DNA of 64,000 nt, from positions 1,302,001-1,366,000 of the forward strand of contig NZ_CP040709.1 in assembly GCF_005952805.1 (NCBI RefSeq). Direction: 5' to 3'. Below, piece after piece: positions 27,127-36,291 of this stretch. Source of the DNA: Inhella inkyongensis. GTDB taxonomy: Bacteria > Pseudomonadota > Gammaproteobacteria > Burkholderiales > Burkholderiaceae_C. The first letter of the stretch is position 1. Every line of letters starts with the position of its first letter. The notes below the pieces were generated by a model. It did no database searches, was not told where the DNA came from, and saw only the letters and a program-made list of their open reading frames with translations. Position numbers and translations under genes: made by a program.

Positions 27127-28521
27127 TCAATACGCGTGGCGGTCGAACAGCACCAGGCGTACGGTGCGAACAATGATTTGCAGGTCCAGTGCCAGGGACC
27201 AGTTGCGCAGGTATTCCAGATCGTATTCGACGCGTTCTCGCATCTTCTCGACTGTCTCGGTCTCGCCGCGCAGCCCGTTCACCTGGGCCCAGCCGGTGAT
27301 GCCAGGTCTGACTTTGTGGCGCACCATATAGGCCTTGATCAGGCGGCGGTACTCGGCGTTGTGGGCCACCGCATGGGGGCGGGGCCCCACGATGCTCATG
27401 CGGCCCTGCAGCACATTGATGAACTGCGGCAATTCGTCCAGCGAGGTGCGGCGGATGAAGGCGCCAAAGCGTGTCACGCGGGCGTCCCCCTTGGTGGCTT
27501 GCGGCACATGGCTGCCGTCGTCCTGCGTGCGCATCGAGCGGAATTTGTAGACCGTGATCTCCTCGCCATCCAGGCCGTTGCGGCGCTGCTTGAAGATCAC
27601 CGGCCCGGGTGAGCTGAGCTTGACGCCCAGGCCCACCAGCAGCAGCAAAGGTGAAATCAGCACCAGGATGAGGCTGGCCAGCACGATGTCTGACAGGCGC
27701 TTCACCAGACCATGGGTGCCAGTGAAGGGGGTTTCGCAGATGCCCACCACGGGCACGCCGTGCACATCCTTAAGCCGCCCCTGGATGATGCTGATGCCAA
27801 ACACATCAGGCACGAAATAGAGCGAGGCGGTGGTGTCTTGCAGCTTTTCCAAAAGTTGCACGATGCGCGGCTGGGAGCCCAGCGGCAGCGTGATGTAGAC
27901 CTTGCGCACGCCCAGGCGCGCAATTTCGGCGGGCAGAGCCTCCAGCCGACCCAATAGGTGGGCCTCGGCCTCAGGGTGCACACGCTCGCCTTGGCGATCG
28001 TCGAAAAATCCGAGCAACTGCGAACCCGATTGCGGATCTGCTGCCAGTGCACGCGCCACCTTCACGCCAAGGGCTGCGGCGCCCACGATGACCACCGGGC
28101 TGCGTTGGCTGGGCCGCTGTGCGGCCCAGCGCAGCCAGGCGCGCCCGAAAGCAATGGCCAGCAACTGAACAATGGGCGTCAGCAAGCCCCAGGCCAGCAG
28201 CACCGGGGTCTCGAAATAACGCAGGCTGTCGGTGGCGTAGGCAAAGGCCCAGAGGATGGTGGCCAGGGTCAGCCAGGCGCCCAGCACGTCCAGGAAGGCC
28301 GACACTGGGTGTCCGACAAAGCGGTTGCGCCCCGGAAAGCTCAGTGCAAAGACCAGCAGGCAGAGCACGGCAGTGGCTCGCCCAAGGGGCTCGTTCAGGG
28401 CCGCCATCACGGCCAACAGGCAGCCCACCGTGATGCCGGGCTCCAGGAATGCGGCCACCAGCGACTGCACCGATTGCGGTGCGCTGTAGAACAGGCGCTG
28501 GTGTTGGCGGTCCTCGAACAT
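27127..28521 (-). CDS. epsB: Undecaprenyl-phosphate glucose phosphotransferase (EPS priming enzyme)
   Basis: 464-residue polyprenol phosphate sugar-1-phosphate transferase that starts EPS repeat-unit synthesis. About four N-terminal membrane helices are followed by a Rossmann-like region (VVIVGAAALGVKVARAL) and a fifth hydrophobic segment. The catalytic bacterial sugar transferase domain has KRLSDIVLA, SPGPVIFKQRRNG, YKFRSM, RRTSLDELPQFINVL and MSIVGPRPHA, with the essential D-E in SLDELPQ. ATG 28521 is preferred: the in-frame ATG at 28563 lies inside a GAGAATGCGC -10 element and would add a proline-rich tail. First gene of the rfbC-terminating operon. Confidence 0.92.
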   Translation of the reverse strand: MFEDRQHQRLFYSAPQSVQSLVAAFLEPGITVGCLLAVMAALNEPLGRATAVLCLLVFALSFPGRNRFVGHPVSAFLDVLGAWLTLATILWAFAYATDSLRYFETPVLLAWGLLTPIVQLLAIAFGRAWLRWAAQRPSQRSPVVIVGAAALGVKVARALAADPQSGSQLLGFFDDRQGERVHPEAEAHLLGRLEALPAEIARLGVRKVYITLPLGSQPRIVQLLEKLQDTTASLYFVPDVFGISIIQGRLKDVHGVPVVGICETPFTGTHGLVKRLSDIVLASLILVLISPLLLLVGLGVKLSSPGPVIFKQRRNGLDGEEITVYKFRSMRTQDDGSHVPQATKGDARVTRFGAFIRRTSLDELPQFINVLQGRMSIVGPRPHAVAHNAEYRRLIKAYMVRHKVRPGITGWAQVNGLRGETETVEKMRERVEYDLEYLRNWSLALDLQIIVRTVRLVLFDRHAY

Positions 28522-28561
28522 GAAGGCGAAGGGCGGGGCAGGGGCGGATGAGGGGCGGCGC

Positions 28562-28567
28562 ATTCTC
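28562..28567 (-). promoter_or_regulatory. Predicted -10 element of the epsB-rfbC operon
   Basis: On the minus strand the site reads GAGAATGCGCC, almost identical to the element before the 18735 epimerase gene. It would give a leader of about 30-35 bases to ATG 28521. It argues against the ATG embedded in it being the translation start. Confidence 0.5.
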
Positions 28568-28602
28568 TCGCAGCGTGGCAGGGCTCCTGGCGGTGCTCTC
28601 CC

Positions 28603-28608
28603 TAGAAT
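28603..28608 (+). promoter_or_regulatory. Predicted -10 element of ubiJ-ubiB
   Basis: TAGAAT followed by GCGGGC and then directly the ubiJ ATG at 28615. Only 6 bases separate hexamer and start codon, so the transcript would begin at or next to the ATG (leaderless type). No Shine-Dalgarno sequence is visible. Confidence 0.5.
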
Positions 28609-28614
28609 GCGGGC

Positions 28615-29100
28615 ATGCTTTGGACCGAGACCCTCGCCCCCGCCTTGCAAGAACGCCTGGTGCTGTGGCTGAACCATGTGCTGAGCCGCGAGCCGGTGGC
28701 TTGTGCGAAGTTGCAGGCCTTTGTGAATCGGCGCATTTCGGTGTCCGTGCGCGGCGCGCCGGCCTGGGCGCCGCCCTTGCCCGATCTGCATCTGGCCATC
28801 ACCCCGGCCGGCTTGTTCGAGCAGATCGAGGCGGCGCAGGCGGGCGAGGCCGAGTTGGCCATCGAGATCGATGCCTCCAACCCGCTGGCCTCAGCCTTTG
28901 CGGCGCTCAAGGGGCGGCGCGAGGGTGTGACGGTGCGCGGCGACGCCGGCCTGGCTGGCGCCGTCAACTGGCTGTTTGACAACCTGCGCTGGGACCCGGC
29001 CGACGATTTGGCCCGCTTTGTGGGGCCGGCGCCGGCCCAGGCCTTTGAACAAATGGCACAGGGCCTGAAGGCCACGCTGAGTCAATTCGTTCGCCGCTGA
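28615..29100 (+). CDS. ubiJ: Ubiquinone biosynthesis accessory factor UbiJ (SCP2-like)
   Basis: 161-residue protein matching the small SCP2-fold lipid carrier UbiJ. Supporting features are its length, the central [35 protein letters not shown] strand/helix region (residues about 54-85), a later [29 protein letters not shown] stretch, and its position directly upstream of ubiB with a one-base overlap (TGATG). UbiJ is thought to bind ubiquinone precursors and hold the aerobic Ubi metabolon together. ubiE, often part of this cluster, is not present here. ATG 28615 is the only start fitting the downstream domain; no ribosome binding site is seen. Confidence 0.85.
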   Translation: MLWTETLAPALQERLVLWLNHVLSREPVACAKLQAFVNRRISVSVRGAPAWAPPLPDLHLAITPAGLFEQIEAAQAGEAELAIEIDASNPLASAFAALKGRREGVTVRGDAGLAGAVNWLFDNLRWDPADDLARFVGPAPAQAFEQMAQGLKATLSQFVRR

Positions 29101-30653
29101 TGCGCCGCCTGCTGCGCCTGGCGCTGATCCTCTGGACCTTTGCCCGTTTCGGGCTGGATGACCTGGCCCTGTCGGGCTTCAAGCAGCGCCGGGCGCGCTG
29201 GCTGCGCCGCCTGGTGGTCATGGGCCGCAGTTGGGAGCAGCCGCGCGGCGAACGCCTGCGCCTGGCGCTCGAACGCCTGGGGCCGATCTTCGTCAAGTTC
29301 GGTCAGGTGCTCTCGACCCGGCGCGATCTGGTGCCGCCCGATATCGCCGAAGAGCTGGCCAAGCTGCAGGACCGCGTGCCCTCCTTCCCGGCCGCGCAGA
29401 GCCGGGCCTTGGTGGAGCGGGCCTTTGGCAAGTCCATCGACGCCGTATTTGCGCAGTTCGACGCCGAGCCGGTGGCCAGCGCTTCCATCGCCCAGGTGCA
29501 TTTCGCCCGCCTGCACGATGGGCGCGAGGTGGCCGTCAAGGTGCTGCGCCCTGGCATGCTCGATGTGATCGAGGACGATCTGGGCATCCTGCGCATCCTG
29601 GCGGTGTGGATCGAGCGCCTCAGTGCCGATGGCCGCCGCCTCAAACCCCGTGAGGTGGTGGCCGAGTTCGACATGTATCTGCATGACGAGCTCGACCTCG
29701 TGCGCGAGGCCGCCAATGCGGCCCAGCTGCGCCGCAATATGGATGGCCTGGACCTGGTGCTGGTGCCCGAGATGGTGTGGGACTACTGCACCGCCGAGGT
29801 CATCGTCATGCAGCGCATGCACGGCCTGCCCATCAGCCAGGTGGAGCGCCTGCGCGCGGCCGGGGTGGACATCAAGAAGCTGGCGCGCGACGGCGTGACC
29901 ATCTTCTTCACCCAGGTGTTCCGCGACGGCTTTTTCCACGCCGACATGCACCCCGGCAACATCCTGGTGAGCACCGCGCCCGAGACCTTCCAGCGCTATG
30001 TGGCGCTGGACTTCGGCATCGTGGGCACGCTTTCCGAGGTCGACAAGGACTACCTGGCGCAGAACTTCGTGGCCTTTTTCCGGCGCGACTACAAGCGCGT
30101 GGCCGAGTTGCATGTGGAGTCCGGCTGGGTGCCGGCCCAGACCCGGGTGGATGCGCTGGAAGCTGCCATCCGTGCCGTCTGCGAGCCGCAGTTCGACAAG
30201 CCGCTCAAGGACATCTCGCTGGGCCAGGTGTTGCTGCGTCTCTTCCAGACCTCGCGTCGCTTCAATGTCGAGATCCAGCCGCAGCTGGTGCTGCTGCAAA
30301 AGACTCTGCTCAATGTCGAGGGCCTGGGACGTCAGCTTGACCCCGACCTCGACCTCTGGGCCACCGCCAAGCCCTTCCTGGAGCGTTGGATGGACGAGCA
30401 GGTCGGTCCGCGTGCCCTCGCGCGAGTGTTGAAAAAAGAGGCGCCCCGCCTGGCTCAGTTCCTGCCGGAACTGCCCCGGCTGTTGCACGACGCCCTCAAG
30501 GCGCAGGCCCAGAACGGGGCTGAGACGGCCCAGCGCGCCGTGTTGGAGGAGTTGCGCCGCACCAACCGACTGCTGCAGTTTGCGCTTTCGGCCCTGCTGG
30601 GCTTTGTGGCGGGTGGCTTGGCGGTGGGTTTGATCAGCCAGTTCTGGGGCTGA
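29100..30653 (+). CDS. ubiB: UbiB atypical kinase/ATPase of ubiquinone biosynthesis
   Basis: 517-residue ABC1/ADCK/UbiB protein. Signature elements are the KxGQ motif ([13 protein letters not shown], Lys66), the alanine-rich loop [12 protein letters not shown] replacing the kinase P-loop, VAVKVLRPG with the ATP-contacting lysine, [20 protein letters not shown] (catalytic-loop equivalent) and DFGIVG. The C-terminus carries a hydrophobic helix pair ([21 protein letters not shown]), as in family members anchored in the inner membrane. It supports aerobic ubiquinone synthesis, probably by ATP-driven handling of lipid intermediates. It is translationally coupled to ubiJ. Confidence 0.94.
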   Translation: MRRLLRLALILWTFARFGLDDLALSGFKQRRARWLRRLVVMGRSWEQPRGERLRLALERLGPIFVKFGQVLSTRRDLVPPDIAEELAKLQDRVPSFPAAQSRALVERAFGKSIDAVFAQFDAEPVASASIAQVHFARLHDGREVAVKVLRPGMLDVIEDDLGILRILAVWIERLSADGRRLKPREVVAEFDMYLHDELDLVREAANAAQLRRNMDGLDLVLVPEMVWDYCTAEVIVMQRMHGLPISQVERLRAAGVDIKKLARDGVTIFFTQVFRDGFFHADMHPGNILVSTAPETFQRYVALDFGIVGTLSEVDKDYLAQNFVAFFRRDYKRVAELHVESGWVPAQTRVDALEAAIRAVCEPQFDKPLKDISLGQVLLRLFQTSRRFNVEIQPQLVLLQKTLLNVEGLGRQLDPDLDLWATAKPFLERWMDEQVGPRALARVLKKEAPRLAQFLPELPRLLHDALKAQAQNGAETAQRAVLEELRRTNRLLQFALSALLGFVAGGLAVGLISQFWG

Positions 30654-30682
30654 CCCTCTAACGCCGGGCCGTGACCGGCCTT

Positions 30683-30688
30683 CATAAT
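30683..30688 (+). promoter_or_regulatory. Predicted -10 element of the symporter gene
   Basis: CATAAT followed by CGCGCC, 62 bases upstream of ATG 30751. It fits the same A-x-AAT plus GCGC pattern as other promoters here. The -35 is not clear. Confidence 0.4.
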
Positions 30689-30750
30689 CGCGCCCGCGCC
30701 GCGTGGACCTCGGGTCCCCGCGGCGCTTCTTTGTCCCCGCCTCAAGCGCC

Positions 30751-32226
30751 ATGAACACCACGCTGATTGTCTTTGTCGTCCTCTATCTGCTCGGCACCCT
30801 TGCAATCGGGGTCTGGGCCGGCTCGCGCATCAAGAACACGGCGGACTTCGCCATCGCCGGGCGCAGCCTGCCGCTGGCGATGGTGATCACCACCACCTTC
30901 GCGACCTGGTTCGGCGCCGAGACCGTGATGGGCATCCCGGCCAAATTCGTGCAGGGCGGCCTGGGCGCCATCGTCGAAGACCCCTTTGGTGCCGGTACCT
31001 GCTTGATCCTGGTGGGCCTGTTCTTCGCCGCCAAGCTTTACCAAAAGAACCTGCTGACGATCGGCGACTTCTACCGCCAGCGCTACGGCAAGGGGGTTGA
31101 GGTGTTCTGCTCGGCCGCCATCATCCTGAGCTATCTGGGCTGGGTGGCGGCGCAGATCACAGCCCTGGGTCTGGTCTTCAATGTGCTGACCAACGGCGCC
31201 ATGGAGCCCGCCACCGGCATGATCATCGGCACCCTGGCGGTCTTGGTTTATGTGGTGGTGGGCGGCTTCCTGGCCGTGGCCTGGACCGACTTCATCCAGA
31301 TGATCGTGCTGGTGGTGGGCCTGTCCATCATTGCCGTGTTCTCGGCCGACCTGGCCGGCGGCGCCGACAAGGTGCTGGATCTGGCCACCCAGAAGGACCT
31401 GTGGAAATTCTTCCCCGAGCCCAGCTTCACCGACGTGGCGATGTTCATCGGCGCGGCACTCACCATGATGCTCGGTTCGATCCCGCAGCAGGACGTGTTT
31501 CAGCGCGTGATGTCGGCCAAGGACGCCAAGACCGCGCAGCGCGGCGCGGTGATCGGGGGCGTCAGCTACATCCTGTTTGCCTTTGTGCCGATGTTCATCG
31601 TCGCAGCCGCCGTGGTGGTGATGGGCAACGAGGCGCTGGAACTGGCGGCCAACGACTACCAGCGCGTGCTGCCGGCCTTCATCATGGGCAAGATGCCGCT
31701 GATCATGCAGATCCTGTTCTTTGGTGCGCTGCTTTCGGCCATCAAGAGCACCTCGTCCGCCACCCTGCTGGCGCCGTCGACCAGCTTTGTCGAGAACATC
31801 CTCAAACAACTGCGCCCTGGCATGAGCGACAAGCAGCAGTTGCTGGCCATGCGCTGGACCATCGTGATCTTCTCGGGCCTTGTGCTGGCCTACGCCATTG
31901 CCATGCAGGGCACCTCGATCTATGAGCTGGTGTCGGCCGCCTACCAAGTCACCCTGGTGGGCGCCTTCGTGCCGCTGGTGATGGGCCTGTACTGGAGCCG
32001 CGCCAGCACCCAGGGCGCCATCTTCTCGCTGGTGGCCGGCGTGGGGGTTTGGATCGCCTTCATGCCGCAGGTCAGCACCTGGGGCGAGGCCTTCCCGGGC
32101 CAGCTGGCCGGGCTGATCGCTGCGTTTATCGGCATGGGCGTGGGTTCTTTGGCGCCCCAGTGGCTGGTCAACCGCCACGAGCATGTCAGCCACCACTTGA
32201 AGCCGCACCCGAACACCCTCAACTAA
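30751..32226 (+). CDS. Sodium:solute symporter family protein
   Basis: 491-residue polytopic protein of the SSS family with about thirteen transmembrane helices. The first helix starts directly after ATG 30751 (TTLIVFVVLYLLGTLAIGVW). Diagnostic features are NTADFAIAGRSLPLAMVITTTFATWFG (residues about 30-56) with the conserved A-G-R-S-L segment, TIGDFYRQRYG, and VGGFLAVAWTDFIQMIVLVVG, which contains the T-D-x-x-Q motif typical of the family. The substrate cannot be assigned by eye; amino acids or organic acids are likely. It precedes fmdB. Confidence 0.88.
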   Translation: MNTTLIVFVVLYLLGTLAIGVWAGSRIKNTADFAIAGRSLPLAMVITTTFATWFGAETVMGIPAKFVQGGLGAIVEDPFGAGTCLILVGLFFAAKLYQKNLLTIGDFYRQRYGKGVEVFCSAAIILSYLGWVAAQITALGLVFNVLTNGAMEPATGMIIGTLAVLVYVVVGGFLAVAWTDFIQMIVLVVGLSIIAVFSADLAGGADKVLDLATQKDLWKFFPEPSFTDVAMFIGAALTMMLGSIPQQDVFQRVMSAKDAKTAQRGAVIGGVSYILFAFVPMFIVAAAVVVMGNEALELAANDYQRVLPAFIMGKMPLIMQILFFGALLSAIKSTSSATLLAPSTSFVENILKQLRPGMSDKQQLLAMRWTIVIFSGLVLAYAIAMQGTSIYELVSAAYQVTLVGAFVPLVMGLYWSRASTQGAIFSLVAGVGVWIAFMPQVSTWGEAFPGQLAGLIAAFIGMGVGSLAPQWLVNRHEHVSHHLKPHPNTLN

Positions 32227-32270
32227 GGCCTGCGCCCCCGGCGCGGCCCGTGCCGCTTCGGGTCTTTCCT

Positions 32271-32276
32271 TAGAAT
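32271..32276 (+). promoter_or_regulatory. Predicted -10 element of the fmdB-aspS cluster
   Basis: TTAGAATCGCGGGC, with the hexamer TAGAAT 31 bases before the fmdB ATG. A normal Shine-Dalgarno sequence, CGGAG, lies at 32295-32299. Confidence 0.45.
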
Positions 32277-32307
32277 CGCGGGCTTTTTGCCCCTCCGGAG
32301 TTTCCCC

Positions 32308-32589
32308 ATGCCCATCTATGCCTATCGCTGCAGCGCCTGTGGCCACGCCAAGGATGTGCTGCAAAAACTCTCCGATGCCCCCCTGACCGCTTGCCCAGCC
32401 TGCGGTGCCGAGGCCTTTTCCAAGCAACTCACGGCGGCAGGCTTCCAGCTCAAGGGCTCGGGCTGGTATGCGACCGATTTCAAGGGCGGCGCCAGCGCGC
32501 CGGCTGCCGCATCGGCCGATAGCGCTCCCGCGCCTGCGCCGGCCGCCGCCGGTTGTGGCGCTGCCTGCACCAGCTCCGGCTGTCACTGA
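32308..32589 (+). CDS. FmdB-family zinc-ribbon protein
   Basis: 93-residue small regulatory-type protein. It starts MPIYAYRCSACGH, with a CxxC pair (Cys8, Cys11) and a second pair CPAC (Cys29, Cys32), the classical FmdB zinc ribbon. It ends in an alanine-rich linker and a cysteine-containing tail (GCGAACTSSGCH). The function of this widespread family is poorly defined; it commonly lies next to the DUF502 gene and aspS in betaproteobacteria, as here. ATG 32308 is preceded by CGGAG. The stop is 8 bases before the DUF502 start. Confidence 0.9.
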   Translation: MPIYAYRCSACGHAKDVLQKLSDAPLTACPACGAEAFSKQLTAAGFQLKGSGWYATDFKGGASAPAAASADSAPAPAPAAAGCGAACTSSGCH

Positions 32590-32597
32590 GGAACTGG

Positions 32598-33290
32598 GTG
32601 TCCACTCTGCGCAAATACCTGATCGCCGGCCTCTTGGTCTGGCTGCCCCTGGCCATCACCATCTGGGTGCTGCTGTGGGTGCTGGGCCTGCTCGACGGCA
32701 TCTTTGGCGGCCTGATCGCCACCGTGGTGAAGGTGGTGCCGCCCGGCTTGGGAGAGGCCCTGCGCGAGCTGCGCCAGATCCCCGGCCTGGGCGTGCTGAC
32801 GCTCTTGCTGTTGATGCTGGGCACCGGCGTGTTCGCCGCCAACATCGTGGGGCAGTGGTGGCTCAAGCAATGGGACCGCCTGCTGCACCAGGTGCCCATC
32901 GTCAAAAGCATCTACAGCTCGGTCAAGCAGGTCAGCGACACCCTGTTCTCCAGCAAAGGCAATGCCTTTCGTGAGGCCGTGTTGGTGGAGTACCCGCGTG
33001 CCGGCAGCTGGACGATTGCCTTTGTCACCGGAACGCCGGCTCCCGAGGTGGCGCCCTTGCTGGGCGATGGCAGCGAGCATGTTTCGATCTATGTGCCCAC
33101 CACGCCCAACCCGACATCGGGCTTCTTCCTGATGGTGCCCAAGAGCCAGTTGCGCCCGCTGGCCATGAGCGTGGACGCCGCGCTCAAGCACATCATTTCC
33201 ATGGGTGTCGTGGCACCGAATGCCACATCAACGGCGGCAGCAGATGGACAGGGTAAGGGGGCGCCGAGCGACCCCAATCCGATCGGCTGA
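32598..33290 (+). CDS. DUF502 family membrane protein
   Basis: 230-residue protein with two N-terminal transmembrane helices (LIAGLLVWLPLAITIWVLLWVLG and LTLLLLMLGTGVFAANIVG) followed by a soluble domain containing PIVKSIYSSVKQVSDTLFS and FVTGTPAPEV, characteristic of DUF502. Function unknown. GTG 32598 is chosen because GAGGAA lies just upstream and the protein then begins STLRKYLIAG as in relatives. It lies between fmdB and aspS, a conserved arrangement. Confidence 0.87.
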   Translation: MSTLRKYLIAGLLVWLPLAITIWVLLWVLGLLDGIFGGLIATVVKVVPPGLGEALRELRQIPGLGVLTLLLLMLGTGVFAANIVGQWWLKQWDRLLHQVPIVKSIYSSVKQVSDTLFSSKGNAFREAVLVEYPRAGSWTIAFVTGTPAPEVAPLLGDGSEHVSIYVPTTPNPTSGFFLMVPKSQLRPLAMSVDAALKHIISMGVVAPNATSTAAADGQGKGAPSDPNPIG

Positions 33291-33374
33291 GTCCACGGGC
33301 GCCGGACTCAGCCAGGCTCATCGCCACCCCCCATTCCAGTTTTTGTTGGCCGCGCGGGCGGTCAGGAGTCAGAA

Positions 33375-35165
<1,791 letters not shown>

Positions 35166-35185
35166 TGGTCGGGGTGCATGAGTCA

Positions 35186-35210
35186 AAGGGCAGCTTCGGC
35201 TGCCCTTTTT
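35186..35210 (+). terminator. Rho-independent terminator after aspS
   Basis: Perfect 7-bp stem GGGCAGC-TTCG-GCTGCCC, flanked by AAA on the left and a run of five T on the right, 20 bases after the aspS stop. Confidence 0.9.
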
Positions 35211-35240
35211 CGTTTCTGTGACCAAACGTAGGGAGCTCGA

Positions 35241-36035
35241 ATGAGAACAAAGGCATCTGTGTTGGCGGTGTGGGTGTTGTTGGCGGCCTGCGGCAAGCAG
35301 GGCACGGAGCTGGGCGAGGGCGGATCCGTCATCAGCGGCTCGGCCGGCCCCGCTGGGGCCAAGAATGCCGCCAAGCAGCTCGTGAAATGCGATGCCCCGG
35401 TGGCCACCCTGGCCCTGGTGGAGAACCCCAACGGCTACGTCTATGGCGGTGCACGTGGCCTCCCGGAGAGTCCCTTGCCTCTGGTGCGTCTGCTGGCGCA
35501 ACAAAGCGGCTGCTTTCGCGTGATGGACCGCAATGCCGGCCTCAAGCAGGTGATTCAGGAGCAAGAGCTCAAGGACGCCGGCGTATTGCGTCAGAAGGGC
35601 AGCACAGTGCAGAAGGGCAAGGGCTATGAGGCCCAGTACGCGCTGACGCCCTCGCTGACCTTCAGCCAAATGGACGCCGGTCGCGAGGTGGGCGGACTGA
35701 TGGGGCAGATCCCGGTGCTCAGGAGCTTTGTCGGCGCCGCCGAGCAGGTCAAGCTCAAGGAGGCTCAGGTGGCCCTGATGCTGGTGGACACCGAAACCAC
35801 CGAGCAGGTGGCCGCCGCCACGGGCTCGGTGCGCGTCACCGATCTGGGCGTGGGTGGCTTCGTGCTGGGCAAGCTGGGCGGCGCAGCCGGCGCCGGCTGG
35901 GCCAATAGCGCCGAGGGCAAGGTGATTGCGGCGGCCTTCCTGGACGCGCACAACCAGCTGGTGGAGCAGGCGCGTGAGCTACAGGCCAAGGAGTTGCCGC
36001 CAGGAGTGGTGACGAAGAGGAAGGCGAGTGAGTAG
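35241..36035 (+). CDS. Predicted lipoprotein, CsgG-like
   Basis: 264-residue protein with a lipoprotein signal (VLAVWVLLAAC, lipidated Cys17). The body alternates predicted strands and helices (PVATLALVENP, LLAQQSGCFRVMDRNAGLKQVIQEQEL, AQVALMLVDTETTEQVAAATGSVRV). The layout recalls CsgG/curli-assembly-type and related lipoproteins, in which a 'nnRF.VvDR..l' segment precedes a second domain. No csg genes are nearby, so this is a fold-level guess. ATG 35241 has AGGGAG upstream. It lies between aspS and nudB, which are close neighbours in relatives, suggesting an accessory insertion. Confidence 0.68.
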   Translation: MRTKASVLAVWVLLAACGKQGTELGEGGSVISGSAGPAGAKNAAKQLVKCDAPVATLALVENPNGYVYGGARGLPESPLPLVRLLAQQSGCFRVMDRNAGLKQVIQEQELKDAGVLRQKGSTVQKGKGYEAQYALTPSLTFSQMDAGREVGGLMGQIPVLRSFVGAAEQVKLKEAQVALMLVDTETTEQVAAATGSVRVTDLGVGGFVLGKLGGAAGAGWANSAEGKVIAAAFLDAHNQLVEQARELQAKELPPGVVTKRKASE

Positions 36036-36291
36036 CAAGGACTCGAACGTCGGTCTAGCAAGTTTGTGTGTGGTCCGGCTGAGCAAACGTCTGAAGGCTT
36101 GAAGAATCATCTTGTGCTGTTAGCTGATCGCTGCCGAGTTGACATGATCCATGGCACGAAGGTCATTTGCAGAGCCTCAAGGTAAAGTCGCTAGACCTAA
36201 CAGGTCTGAGTGCAGTCCTTCATAGAAGGCAGCCCAGCACAAGCGCCGGCACGGGCGTTCAGAAGAACAGAAGCAACGGAGGAATCCCTAA
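36036..36291. other. Intergenic region, AT-richer, with inverted repeat
   Basis: 256 bases without a gene, visibly richer in A and T than the surroundings. A perfect inverted repeat AGACCT-AAC-AGGTCT lies at 36193-36207 and could be an operator. TTGACA occurs at 36139-36144, but no good -10 follows at the right distance. GGAGGAA at about 36278-36284 serves as ribosome binding site of the next gene. Confidence 0.5.

Noticed and set aside
28522..28563. ATG 28563 as the epsB start
   Set aside because: The ATG is part of a GAGAATGCGC -10-like element, and the added residues are proline-rich and unlike the family's N-terminus.
30742..32586. Long open frame antisense to the symporter and fmdB
   Set aside because: Its translation is rich in His, Gln and Arg, typical of a shadow of a GC-rich membrane protein gene; no motif or start signal.
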